DNA of 64,000 nt from Chrysomallon squamiferum (lineage: Eukaryota; Mollusca; Gastropoda; Neomphalida; Peltospiridae), in NCBI GenBank assembly GCA_012295275.1, contig CM022670.1:186001-250000 (forward strand). Reading direction: 5' to 3'. Numbering within the stretch: the stretch's first letter is position 1; each line of letters opens with the position of its first letter. Shown piece after piece: positions 34,070 to 44,358 of the stretch. The notes beneath the pieces were generated by a model. The model was not told where the DNA came from. It saw only the letters and a list, made by a program, of their open reading frames with translations, and did not search any database. Made by a program: the position numbers and the translations under genes.

Positions 34070-34285
34070 TTGTGTGTTGGTGTTTGTATTTGTTTACATA
34101 TGTTTGTATGTGTTTATATGTGTTTATGAATGTTTGTGAATGTTTATATGTATGTTTTTGTATGTGTGTGTTTGTGGTATGTGTATATGTGTGCACTTTA
34201 TATACATATGTATGTTGTTTTTATATGTGCATATGTCTATGTATGTTTGTGTGTGTGTGTGTCTGTGTGTGTGCATTTACATATA
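34070..34285. repeat. TG-rich simple-repeat block
   Basis: GTATGTGTTTATATG-like units and a GTGTGT run near 34249-34272. Cys/Val/Tyr frames here are artefacts. Confidence 0.85.
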
Positions 34286-34359
34286 TTCAAGGTTAAAAAA
34301 ATAAATTCTCCACTTAATTTCATAATTTAAAAAAATTGAAGCTTATGAACTAAGCATGT

Positions 34360-35010
34360 TGCTATTCAGTTTTCAATCCAATCTTCTCTGCAGTTCGATC
34401 TGTCTGTACAGGAGACATTTAATACAACAGGGGAGACTCCTCCAGTCTCCTTTTTCACTGAACATTTAGCAAAAATGAGCCACACAATTCAACTTGAGGC
34501 CACCTGATGCTGCCACTGCAGTGAAAAGATTTGAAAAAATATTTCATTTCACGACTCTTTTTCTTTTCTCTTCTTCTTCTGTTGTGTAGTTTACAGAGAA
34601 AAACGTTTTTTGCTTTCTGCTTTGTTGATTAAATGGATGAGCTATGCATTTAGCAGATTCACTTTTATTGACTGTGTGGATCATGTGATGGCATTATTGA
34701 ACACATCAAGTCTGTTTGCTTGTTGGAACAGTCTCAATCTTTCACAATATTACTTCATCCTCCATAACATGTATCTCTCCACCGAAAATGTCTTCTGCTT
34801 TTTTTTTTTAAAGAGCTTCATCACAAATATTGAATTTATTCGCCTTATCTGATTGTGAAAATGTCAGGATGAAAAGTGAGCGGTGTGCAGATTACAAGAG
34901 ATGTGAAGTGATTTCATTCTGCTGCTCAGACTGAATCCACTGCTCCTCTGTTTGTCTTGCTCTGTCTTGGTCGCTCAGGCAGTATCAGTCACTAAATCTC
35001 AGTAAAAAAA
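34360..35010. promoter_or_regulatory. High-complexity region, candidate regulatory element
   Basis: Non-repetitive blocks at 34360-34540 (CTCTGCAGTTCGATCTGTCT; GGGGAGACTCCTCCAGTCTCC, quoted in part, an imperfect inverted repeat around GGAGACT/AGTCTCC), 34630-34780 (TATGCATTTAGCAGATTCAC) and 34860-34990. An 80-codon plus-strand frame (34610-34852, non-ATG start) has varied composition but ends in a poly-Phe tract from poly-T and lacks splice support. Confidence 0.3.
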
Positions 35011-35889
35011 TTATTTTTTACTTTGCCAAACTTGGTTTATTGTGACCTTTTGGATTTTTAGAAATTTAGAAATTTATCAGGAGATGTGTTTTTTTGATAA
35101 ACTGAGACTGAATTCTGTTTGTAGATTGCTTATTTTAGCTTTTCAGAAAGTCATTTCATATGTCTGTGTTTACCCTTATTACAAAATCAGTTGAATTCTG
35201 TGTATTTTACCCTCAACAGAAAAATTATGAGATGTCAGTCTTCAGCCATTGTAAGTTTTGTTATTTATAAAAAAATGTATACAAGTTTGTGTATTTACCC
35301 TAAGTAAGGACTTTGTTTTTACCATTTTATGAACAGAATATGAACAATTTATATCTTTACCATACATAAAGTATTAGTTTAAATGTATGGTTTTGTCCTT
35401 TATAATTAGTTTAAAGTTAGAAAGTTATAATCTGAGTTAGCATGTTGTTTGTATGAGAAGAGTCTGAAACATAAAAAAGCTTGTCCATTAAACATCATCT
35501 GTTAGGTTACGACAGTTGAGTGTGTAGTTTGATTTCCATTGCTGGAAACAATACTGTACTTGCTGAATCATCGATATTATTTTATTATTATCATTATCAT
35601 TATTATTTATTTATTTATTAATTTTATACTGTTCATTTTATTTGTTTGTTTCTATTATATTTTTCCGTCTATCCTCTTCTTTTTCAGTATTATTTTCTTT
35701 CTCCTGAATTTTTACATTTCTTTTTTGCTTTAATTATTTCATCCCTTCTTTTTGATTTCTTTCTAAAATTTCTTCTTTTTTTTTTTCTATAATTATCTTG
35801 ATCTTTTTCGGAGTGTTTTCAGTTTCAACATTTTGTGACATTTTTCTTCTCGTTTTTTTTCTTCATCAATAAATAATTGCTCTTTTGTT
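35011..35889. other. A+T-rich and T-rich DNA
   Basis: TTA-rich patch at 35577-35650 and pyrimidine-rich sequence to 35870. No gene. Confidence 0.6.
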
Positions 35890-36440
35890 TTGCCCTGTCC
35901 TGACAGACATTATTGTTATCAATTTTTATTGCACACGTAGAAAAATGGGCCATCATTGTTGTTTTTAACTCATGCATGGTTTTCAGCAGCCAACTTCATA
36001 AAACAGTATTGATTGTGCTTGCTGCATGGCTTCTCAACATTCAGGGTATTTGTTGTACAATTTATCATGTCCTCGGCTTTGATTTTAGTACTATCGTGGA
36101 GCTCTTCACATCAAGGAGGTAGAAATAGTACCGTATTAAATCCAGATCATGTGACATGGTGGAATTATCTATGATGCAAACTGAATGGATTTTCCATGTT
36201 TTCTCTGGATACATTGCTCATAAAGCAGCAGGAGATAGCAGCCATGGATTGAATGCACGGCAAAAAATATTGGCAAACAAATATTCTCGGTTTTCTCGTA
36301 AATCGGAGTGATAGAAAAAAATGGAGTCTGATGTCAGCTTTTAATGGTTGTCTTGACGAGTGTTTGCTGTTGTATCAAAAACCCTGATTGGTTGTCTGAG
36401 ATCATGTTTCGGCCAATGGGCAACCTGTCAGTCAGAAGTT
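35890..36440. promoter_or_regulatory. High-complexity region, candidate regulatory element
   Basis: Non-repetitive for about 550 bases. Words include ATCAATTTTTATTGCACACG (HOX/CDX-like TTTATTG), AGTACTATCGTGGAGCTC, AGATCATGTGACATGG, AATATTGGCAAACAAATATTC (forkhead-like GCAAACA, quoted in part), CTGATTGGTTGTCTG and GGCCAATGGGCAACC (two CCAAT boxes in opposite orientation, 36384-36422). No coding exon is supported. Confidence 0.38.
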
Positions 36441-37745
36441 CAAAACTTGATTTTTTTCAACTTGTCAGTGAATATGTTAGTTTACTCATTTTGATGGTTA
36501 TCAGAGAACTGTAGCAATTTGTAAAATGTAGATCTAGGTTTATTTATTGTGGCTTTGTCTTGCAAAATCTAATAAGTAAGAAGAAAAGCATTCTCATATG
36601 TGTAATATTTACAAGATGTCAAATAAATGTAAAAACTGCTGAATGTGGATGTCGAAGTTATTTCACAAATGTTAAATATTGAAGTTTGTTTTGTTTGTGC
36701 TACCAGAGCACATTGATTACTCTGACATTTATTATGACATGTCAGACATTTGTTATATCTGACTTACATTCTTAACACAAAGCTGTTACATTTCCTCAGT
36801 ACAGTGAGTAACTTGTCTGTACATTTCTGTAATGAAGAAAACATATCCAGTGACTACAAATCAACATAAAAAAATAAAAAAAATAGAGAAAAGGTACAAT
36901 TGTAGTTAGAAGGATTATCAGTAACAAAAAACCCCACCATTTTCCTTGTTTATAAATAATTTGATCATTATAAAACCAGGTACAAAGTAATCTTTAAAAT
37001 ATTTTCAGGCCCAAATATATTTTATTCTGAAGCCAAAGTACAAAAAAAAAAAAAAAATTATAATTAAAAAATTATAATTTTAATTAAAATCCATTAGAAA
37101 TATTTATTGATATGAAGAAATGTTTAAAATGTGTATATTTTAAGAAGACATGACAGAGTGTACTTGAGATGTTCAAGATAACATGATAACTTGTGTTACA
37201 CTGGCAAAAATGAGTCTGAGATTTGTTTGGTCTAAAAACAACATCCACAGTTGAAATATATCTGAAGATTCTTATCTTCATAACAAGAAATGTCATGTTT
37301 AATTATCTGTGTGTTCCAGACTTCACTTCACTGCTTTAATAATGTGGGGTTTTTTTTTCACATTTTCATGTTGTTGGTTTTTTTTTTATTAATTCATCAG
37401 CATGTGTTTTACTATGCTGTAAAGTCAAACATTCATCACAGATATTCTGTAGTAATAAAACTTGTGTAATAATAAAACATATCTCTGTGCAAACAAAGCC
37501 CAAACAGCTGTTGTGCAATAACAAGAAATATTATAAGAATAAAAATACAGAACACTCATAGTCTGTTCTGCAACAACAAAAATACTGTATCTTTGTACAA
37601 AGACCAAACATTCATCCCAGCTGTTACTTCATCAACATGTGTTCCATAATCTTAAAAAGTGCCTGAGTCTTTTTTTTTTGCTCTTTTCCAAAAAAAAAAA
37701 AAATTCCAGTCAATTAAACACAACACATTGATCTTATAAAGTGAA
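36441..37745. other. A+T-rich DNA
   Basis: Poly-A near 37042-37056, AATTATAATT palindromic patch near 37057-37090, poly-T near 37672 and poly-A near 37690-37702. Minus-strand short frames (37084-37607) have no support. Confidence 0.6.
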
Positions 37746-38050
37746 ATCTTTTCACTGGCGACTAATGGCTTCTTTGGATATCCACTGTCAGGTTAAGTAA
37801 GCCATGCTGTGTGTGATGGCAGCAGATTAGCTAACCAGGAATGAAAGTCTGGGCTGTGTTTGATCTCGGAGAAGACAGTCCTCATTTCACCTCGGACCTG
37901 TTACATGTATAAATGTTTGATGCTGCAGGGACTCAATTAACTTGCTGCTGACCCTCGACTCACCTTCTCTCCGAAACGCTTCAGCGACTTCGCCACTGCT
38001 TGTCAGTTGCTGTTGCACGCACTTTGCTGTCATTATACATTGGCTGTCAC
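37746..38050 (-). promoter_or_regulatory. High-complexity island with donor-like site
   Basis: Balanced, non-repetitive sequence (TTTCACTGGCGACTAATGGC; GCAGCAGATTAGCTAACC; CTCGGAGAAGACAGTCC). On the minus strand CGGAGAGAAG is followed by GTGAGTCG, a strong donor, at about 37963-37972, and the frame before it is open and charged (SSGEVAEAFRRE). The acceptor would lie near 38019-38035 with little pyrimidine tract. Exon or non-coding element cannot be decided. Confidence 0.28.
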
Positions 38051-38818
38051 AACCGATTTCATGTGACACGGCATTAACCCTTTCTGTGCGAGAACCCTTT
38101 TTGTAAAAAACAACTTTTTATATGATTTGTTTAATGATTGTCTGTGTGTTGTGATTGGTTTAATATTGCAAGGCTTTTTCTTGTACGACCACTTTAATAT
38201 GACAAGGTGTTAACACTTTCTCTGTAAAATCCCTTTTTTTGAATTTTATATGTTTGATGGCAGATTGAAATAAATGGTGCAGATAAGCTGTATGATTGGT
38301 TTAGTATTGTGATATATTAATCCTTTTTCTTGTATAACTATTTTAATATGACAGAAACCTTTTCAAAAAATATTACATCCTATATTCAACTGCATATTTA
38401 AATAATCAGCACAGATCAACAGTATGCTGATTGCTTTAATATTACAGGATATTAACTCTTCTACAGAAACAGTTAAATGTGACATTAATATCAACCCTTT
38501 CTCTGCAAACCTTTTTTTTTTTTATATGAATTTCTGTTTTTAATGAAATAATCAACATTGTCTGTCTCTGTGTTGTGTTTACTTTGATATTGTACTCTTT
38601 CCTTTGTAAAACCATTTTAATATGTTGTTATTTTTTGTAGTAACATCTTGTCTGTGATTTTAATATGTCAAAAAATTAACATTTTTTTTTAGGAAATATT
38701 TTTAAAAAAATGGCTTAGTTTTTCTGTACATACTTTGATGTTATTATGATTTTATTTGTCATTGACAACCATTTCTATGTGATGTGACATTAACCAGTTC
38801 TCTGATAAAACATTAAAA

Positions 38819-38859
<41 letters not shown>

Positions 38860-39600
38860 TGACAACTTGGAAAATATTTGGATATTGTTAGTAAAGTTAT
38901 TTATGACACAGTGTTAACCCTTTCTCTGGTGGACTTCTAAACAAATGATCAAACTGCCCTGACAGCTTATTACTCTTTTATTTGTCCACAGTTATCACTT
39001 ACATTGTTGTTGGGTTTTTTTAGAGGACATTTTAATGATGTTACTTCAATCTTTTTCGTGACAGACATTTAAAATATATAATTATCAGTTTTTGATTAAA
39101 CTGCCATGACAGTGGTGAACTGTCAGCTTCCATACTGATGCTATTTTTTATTGTAAAGACTAATTATTGTAACCGTTATCACTGTCAAACTTTTTATATA
39201 AAATTCTATATTTCACGGAACTGCCCTCACAGTCTCATACTGTCAGTTACTGTTGCTCTCACACTGATGTGATGATTGCTATCTTTTAACTCTTTTAAGT
39301 GACAGCACATTAACCCTTCCACTGGTAACATTTCTGTGTGGATAAGGATAATATGCAGTTTTTAATGAAGTTGGCCCAACTCTTCAATTTTGTGTCATGT
39401 CTGGTATCTCTGTGCTGTGGCAGGTTTAATGTGACATTTCAGTCAAGTATTAACCCCGTCACTGACACAACTTTTTGAGAGAAGGGTCAGTTAGGAGTAG
39501 AGATAACAGCCATCTTTAGCAGAACTGACCAGACTTTTCAAAGTGGTCAGCATGATCCACTGATTTCTGTCTTTGTACTGTGACTGGTTTAATACTGATT
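38051..39600. repeat. Degenerate tandem array, about 120-160-bp units, 9-10 copies
   Basis: ATTAACCCTTTCT-like sequence recurs near 38073, 38209, 38317, 38484, 38788, 38913, 39308 and 39450, usually preceded by ATGTGACAC/ATATGACA and followed by CTGTAAAACCC-type sequence. A second anchor, GTTGTGATTGGTTTAATATT, recurs at 38148, 38295 and as degraded forms. From 39090 the units share AACTGCC.TGACAGT and ACTGTCAG words. The array is old, spans 1.5 kb, and carries no open frame. Confidence 0.75.
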
Positions 39601-39745
39601 GTCCATCAAGTGTTTTTAAATTTATGTTATTTTTATTACTACTACTACTCCTACTACTATTACAATTATTTTTATTTTATTTTATTTTATTTTATTTAGT
39701 TATTTATTTATTCATTCATTCATTCATTCATTCATTCATTTATTT
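39601..39745. repeat. ACT, TTTTA and ATTC microsatellites
   Basis: ACTACT units near 39638-39660, a TTTTA run at about 39671-39697 and ATTC units at 39710-39740. Confidence 0.93.
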
Positions 39746-39889
39746 ATATTGGATGGGGATGGAGAAGGAAGACTGTATTTTTCTATTTTATAATAATAAA
39801 GTCTTTAGATTAATTCCAAATTTTTATGTCAAACACAAATATGAATTTAAATAAAACTGGAAAAAAAAAATAAAAAAATAACATAAATA

Positions 39890-40150
39890 AAAATTTTTGT
39901 TTTTAAATTTAATTTAAATAATATGCATGCATAAAATAATAAAAATTTAATAACATGCATCCATGATATAATCAATGTAAATTTAAATAAAATGCATGTA
40001 TAACATAATAAACATAAATTTAAATAAAATGGAGCCAGAATATAGTAATCACAAATTTAAATACATTTCATGCACAAATTTAATAAACATGAATTTAAAT
40101 AAAATGAATATCAATGATGTAAATATGAAACTAAATAAAGTGGATCCATA
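39890..40150. repeat. Degenerate 36-bp minisatellite
   Basis: AAATTTAAATAAAATG recurs at about 39979, 40016, 40053 and 40091 with 36-37-base spacing in the middle, with ATGCATG words between. Earlier copies at 39911 and 39944 fit the same period. Confidence 0.75.
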
Positions 40151-40520
40151 GTATTATGACAAACTTGAGTTATAACATTAATTTATATGAAATAAAATGA
40201 TACAGTTGTAACAGGTTCTTATTGTAATTTATTTAATTATTCATTTATATATTATTATTTTTATTTATTTTATTTTATGATTATTTTGATTCCACACTGA
40301 TAAGCAGCCCAGTAAACTAATACTGACAAGTTTTATTCTTTGAGGATGTGAATCTTTATTTAAAAATCAACATGAGAAGTGTGGAGGTGATGTCGGTCAC
40401 TTTGATTTGATTGTTAATAAAACACAGCAGTCTGCTGTCAGTGCTTTCTTACAACAAATCAGTCAGAGAAGAAACCTGCAGTAGTAACAAGATGTCCCCT
40501 CTCCTATTGGTTTCACCTTC
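40151..40520. other. Spacer
   Basis: A+T-rich sequence to 40290, then a moderate-complexity patch near 40290-40510 (GTGGAGGTGATGTCGGTCAC). No coding support. Confidence 0.5.
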
Positions 40521-40524
40521 GTAA

Positions 40525-40570
40525 AGGAGGCTGTAGTCCAGTGGTTAGAGTGCTCGACTGACATGTGACA
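40525..40570 (+). repeat. tRNA-like SINE head, box A
   Basis: TAGTCCAGTGG at 40533-40543 is an exact match to the box A consensus, in GGCTGTAGTCCAGTGGTTAG then AGTGCTCGACTGACATGTG, a typical tRNA 5' half. The expected box B about 35-45 bases downstream is absent, so this is a truncated element and not a tRNA gene. Confidence 0.55.
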
Positions 40571-40746
40571 AGTAACATAATCTGTCATCTCTATGGTTAG
40601 CTTTGACTACTGTATGTGATTTCCCATTACGCACTGTTTAGATAAAAGTTGATGGTATCTGCTGTCCTTATAATGGAAATATGAATGTTAAAAAAAATTA
40701 ATTTTATATACAGAGTGAAATCACTGACTTGTCTTATCTGTAATAA

Positions 40747-40779
<33 letters not shown>

Positions 40780-41300
40780 GCTATGAAATGATTTCAGTCC
40801 AGACAGTAAAATAAAACATGGTATGTACTGCAATTATGCATGAGTGTATGAATTTTATAAAATTGGAATTCACTAACATACAGTAGTTAAAGAAATTACT
40901 TTCATTGGGAGTAGCTGTTTGCCTGGTTTTGTCTATAACAATGTGACTGTGATAATGATTCACATATCAGAATTCAGTAAAACATCATGTGTGCAGACTT
41001 ATTTACCAAAAAGTCAATTTTAAACACATTTCAATTACTTTCAGTATAATAGTCTAGCCTTAGCCTGTCACCATAACAACATCACTGAGTTGAAGATGCA
41101 TGTATTAGAATTCTCTAAAATATGATAAGATAATAAAACACGGTAAGTGCTACACTTATCTCCAGAAAAATATATTTATACAAATTATTTTTACCAGCGT
41201 AGCCCTTTGCCTGGTTTTGTCTCCATAACAATGTCACTGGGTTGAAGATGCATGTACTGGCATTTTCTGACCAGAAATGGTTTCAGCCACGCAATAGGGC
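40780..41300. repeat. Tandem repeat with a SOX-like site in each copy
   Basis: TTGCCTGGTTTTGTC then ATAACAATG recurs near 40919 and 41210; a middle copy (TAGCCTGTCACC) has ATAACAAC. The ATAACAA words lie at 40935, 41073 and 41225, spaced 138 and 152 bases. Downstream each copy has GTTGAAGATGCATGTA or a diverged form. Copies differ by substitutions and small indels. Confidence 0.8.
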
Positions 41301-41437
41301 CATGAATCAGCTTGTGTAGGGAAACAATTAAGAGAAGTGGTTTGTGTAAATTTCACAAGTAAATATTCATGTTGCATGTCACACTGGAGTTAGGAGATTC
41401 AAATGCTGAATCTTATTGTTTGACTCTTGTTTACTTG

Positions 41438-41442
<5 letters not shown>

Positions 41443-41468
<26 letters not shown>

Positions 41469-41688
41469 ATTTCTGTGTTTATGTATGTGTGTGTGTTGTG
41501 TTGTTTATGTATGTTTGTGTGTATGTTAATTTTCTCCATTTGTAGAATTATATGTTAAAATGTGTTTGTCTCATTAGTATGTTTTATGCATATAGTGAAT
41601 ATTATACATATGTGTTGTGTGTATGTGTGTGTTTCTGAATGCATGTATGCATGTACATATTACATCTGTATGATGACTGAGTGAGTGT

Positions 41689-41720
<32 letters not shown>
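41443..41720. repeat. Two GT microsatellites with TG-rich spacer
   Basis: GT runs at 41443-41468 and 41685-41720 with TATGTGTG-type sequence between. Confidence 0.92.
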
Positions 41721-41989
41721 CAGTATATAGATCTGTGATGTTTGAGAGAGAAGCTACATTTGCAGATTGCAAGGAATAAAGAGTGATATTCAGACTAACG
41801 CAAACTGTTACAAAACTATGACTCACAGTTGTAAATGTCAATAATCTTTGTAACCTAATCTGTTAAAACTCAATATTCTAACAATACTGTCACAAAACAA
41901 AACAAAACAACAAAAAAAAAACATGAAAAAAAATCCAGCCCAAACAAATCTGGATAAAATTTAAAAACAACAACAATAACATCACAGGG
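41721..41989. other. Spacer with A-rich tract
   Basis: AAAACAAAAC-type tract at 41895-41930. No gene. Confidence 0.55.
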
Positions 41990-42330
41990 TCCAAGAACAT
42001 AGCCCCTGCATAATTCTGGCTAAACTTGCAAGGACAAAATCAAATTCTCAGTTCACTGGTGGATTTCAATAATGAAATTAATAATAAATCTTCATTGCAG
42101 GTTTGAGTTATGGAATGCTTTAACTGGCACAATGCCACCTGATCCTGTGCTAGATTTACTGCAGATTTCTATTGTTTAGGTTGCAGAGTGATGTCATCAC
42201 TGGTCTTTTTGTCACAAATCTCTCCACTGCTGGGATCTCTCATTAGCATGTGGTGTCATTGCAACACATGTTACAGAAATCGGCTAAATTAAATTTTCAG
42301 CTGACTCGGAATTTAAACAGTTGGATTGAA
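41990..42330. promoter_or_regulatory. High-complexity island with bZIP-like palindrome
   Basis: Non-repetitive sequence with AACTGGCACAATGCCACCTG and, at 42187-42201, AGTGATGTCATCACT, a 15-base palindrome except for its central base that contains the CRE-like TGATGTCA. AATTAATAATAAATC and CATTAGCATG words add homeodomain-type sites. No reading frame. Confidence 0.38.
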
Positions 42331-42373
42331 AAAGCTTAACAAAGAACTTCTATTAGGTCCTTCACATTTTTGC

Positions 42374-42377
<4 letters not shown>

Positions 42378-42407
<30 letters not shown>
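42378..42407. repeat. Poly-T tract, 30 bp
   Basis: Uninterrupted T run, followed by T/A-rich DNA to 42760. A 3' A-tail of a minus-strand retroposon is possible, but no body was recognised. Confidence 0.95.
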
Positions 42408-42414
<7 letters not shown>

Positions 42415-42765
42415 AAATTGTAATCTTTCCCTTTTTCTTTTGTTTTAATTTTAATGTTATGGTTCTTGATTTTTTGTTAGCTCTTTCATTTTCTATTTTT
42501 CTTTTCTAATAAAATATTGTATTTTTTCTTAAACTTTTATTAACAAAATTTATTTAAATTTTTATTTATTAAATTTTTTATTTTATTTTAAATGTTACCA
42601 CTTTTCAGAACATTTTCTTCTTTACAAAGCTTTAATATCTTTTAATTTTTTTCTCTGTTAAATTGTTTCTTTTAAATTATTTTTCCTTTCAAAATTTTTC
42701 TTCTAATATCTTTTTTCTTTTAAAAGTTTTATTTTTAATTCCTTTTAAAGAAGAAGAAAAAAATC
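42408..42765. other. T-rich low-complexity DNA
   Basis: TTTTAATTTTTCTTT-like sequence throughout. No gene. Confidence 0.7.
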
Positions 42766-42895
42766 ACTATTGGCCCTATTTGTAAATTAATCCGACAATA
42801 AAACAGCCTTAGAGTGTGACATTATTGGGCATAAAATAGAACAATAATGTGTGATTCACAACATTAAATTGCTCCAACGACCTGGCAATCAATTG
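42766..42895. promoter_or_regulatory. High-complexity island
   Basis: Contains TAATCCGACAATAAAACAGC, ACATTATTGGGCATAAAAT and CGACCTGGCAATCAATTGTG. CAATAAAA is a HOX/CDX-like word; AATCCG is BICOID/OTX-like. No frame. Confidence 0.3.
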
Positions 42896-43510
42896 TGGGA
42901 TTTCATTTAAATACTTGTGTGTTAGTGTCGCCAGCCCTCCCTCCTCCTCCTCCATCTCTCCCCCTCTAGAATTTAATTTAAATAATACCATCATCATTCT
43001 TTACCCCCTGCACAGATTTCATCTAAATACTTGTGTGTTGATTTTGACAATAGCCATTTGTTTTTCCTATTCCCATTACTCATTTCTTTTGTCAACTTTT
43101 TTTTTTCAGTTTTGTTTTTGGTGACACCAACTGTCCCTTCCAACCCTTCTAAATCCACCCTTAGATTTCATTTAGACACTTGTTTCATTTTTACCAGTTT
43201 CTCCTTTATCTCATCTTTTTAGGTCTATCCATCCATTTCTTTTAAATATTTTTTTCCTTTCCCCTATTCACCCTCCTAAAATCTCTCTTAAATTTTACCT
43301 TTCGATTTCATTTTTATATTCTACATTTAATATTTTGTGATTCAATTGTGCAACCTTCCATTCCATAGTCTCCTAAAACCCACCCCCCTATTTCATTATT
43401 CGTTTATTTCTCCCCCAGCTGACCCTCCTAAAAACCTCCCTTAATTTTCATTTAATCACTTGTCTCAGTTTTAGCAGCTTCCCCCTCACTCTCATCCCCC
43501 TGCTAATCCC
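42896..43510. repeat. Degenerate tandem repeat, about 116-149-bp units, 5 copies
   Basis: GATTTCATTTAAATACTTGT at 42899 recurs as GATTTCATCTAAATACTTGT at 43015, GATTTCATTTAGACACTTGT at 43164, GATTTCATTTTTATA at 43304 and TTTTCATTTAATCACTTGT near 43444. Each is followed by a C-rich block (CCCTCC, CCCCCTG, CACCC). The first unit abuts the island at 42766-42895. Confidence 0.8.
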
Positions 43511-43725
43511 TCTCTGCCTCTGTCTGTTGCGGAGTCATCAAGTGTTAGAGCACATTGTTATTGTGCTTGTGAAAATATTACCCCTCTGATTGCTGATTCA
43601 CTGCTTTTTATTCATCTGTTTGAACAGCCTAATGCTCCCAGTGAATCTATCACTTAAAATGGACACCGTGCATCTTTGAGTGTTTAGCATTTTAAGTAGC
43701 TGCCTCTGTGCAAGAGCATGTCTCT
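43511..43725. promoter_or_regulatory. High-complexity island
   Basis: Contains CTGTTGCGGAGTCATCAAG, GAGCACATTGTTATTGTGCTT (quoted in part; AGCACA and TGTGCT arms around a SOX-like ATTGTTATTG) near 43550-43570, and ACTTAAAATGGACACCGTGC. Candidate regulatory element; no coding support. Confidence 0.33.
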
Positions 43726-43940
43726 TTGTAACAGGTTTATGGGAGTCTTGTTAGGGCTTTGTATGGCTAGGATGATCTGTGTGAGGTGTTTTTTTTTTAT
43801 TATTCTCTTGGCCTGTCTCATTCAATTGGAGAGAAATTCTCATTTGTCCAGTTCAATCTGTTGGCTAAAGAGAAGTTTTCTTGGTGATGGGGTTGGATAC
43901 GTGTTTTTATTGTGCAGCTTTACTGTTCACATGTGTGACA

Positions 43941-44058
43941 CTGTGCAGGTCTTGTTTGTGTGTCTCTGTCTGTGCAGGTCTTGTTTGTGTGTCTCTGTCT
44001 GTGCAGGTCTTGTTTCTGTGTCTCTGTCTGTGCAGGTCTTGTTTGTGCGTCTCTGTCT
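43941..44058. repeat. 29-bp minisatellite, 4 copies
   Basis: CTGTGCAGGTCTTGTTTGTG plus TGTCTCTGT recurs at 43941, 43970, 43999 and 44028 with single substitutions. The unit is not a multiple of three, so the two plus-strand open frames cycle through the same peptides. Confidence 0.97.
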
Positions 44059-44318
44059 GTGGATGGAAGCTTTTAAAGAGGGATGAATGTATTAGGGAAT
44101 CATTTATTTATCATGATGTATGAAATAATGTGCTTGATATGTAATTTATGTAATATATAAATGCATGTAGTGTAATGTAGTGTTATGTTTCTATTAAGTC
44201 CTATTAACATATGTATGTATGTAAAGAAATGTGTATGTTATTGTACAAAAATAATGTATATGGAGTATATATAATCAGTATTTATGAATAAGAATGTATA
44301 TAGATATATACTGGTACA

Positions 44319-44358
<40 letters not shown>

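Noticed and set aside
38051-39600. TTAACCC words as interstitial telomere repeat
   Set aside because: The words are separated by more than 100 bases and are not tandem hexamers.
43718-44123. Frames of 80-122 codons with repeated QVLFVCLCL or RSCLCVSVC segments
   Set aside because: A 29-bp minisatellite accounts for the repeats; the unit is not a multiple of three and the start lacks support, although the sequence before 43941 is fairly balanced.
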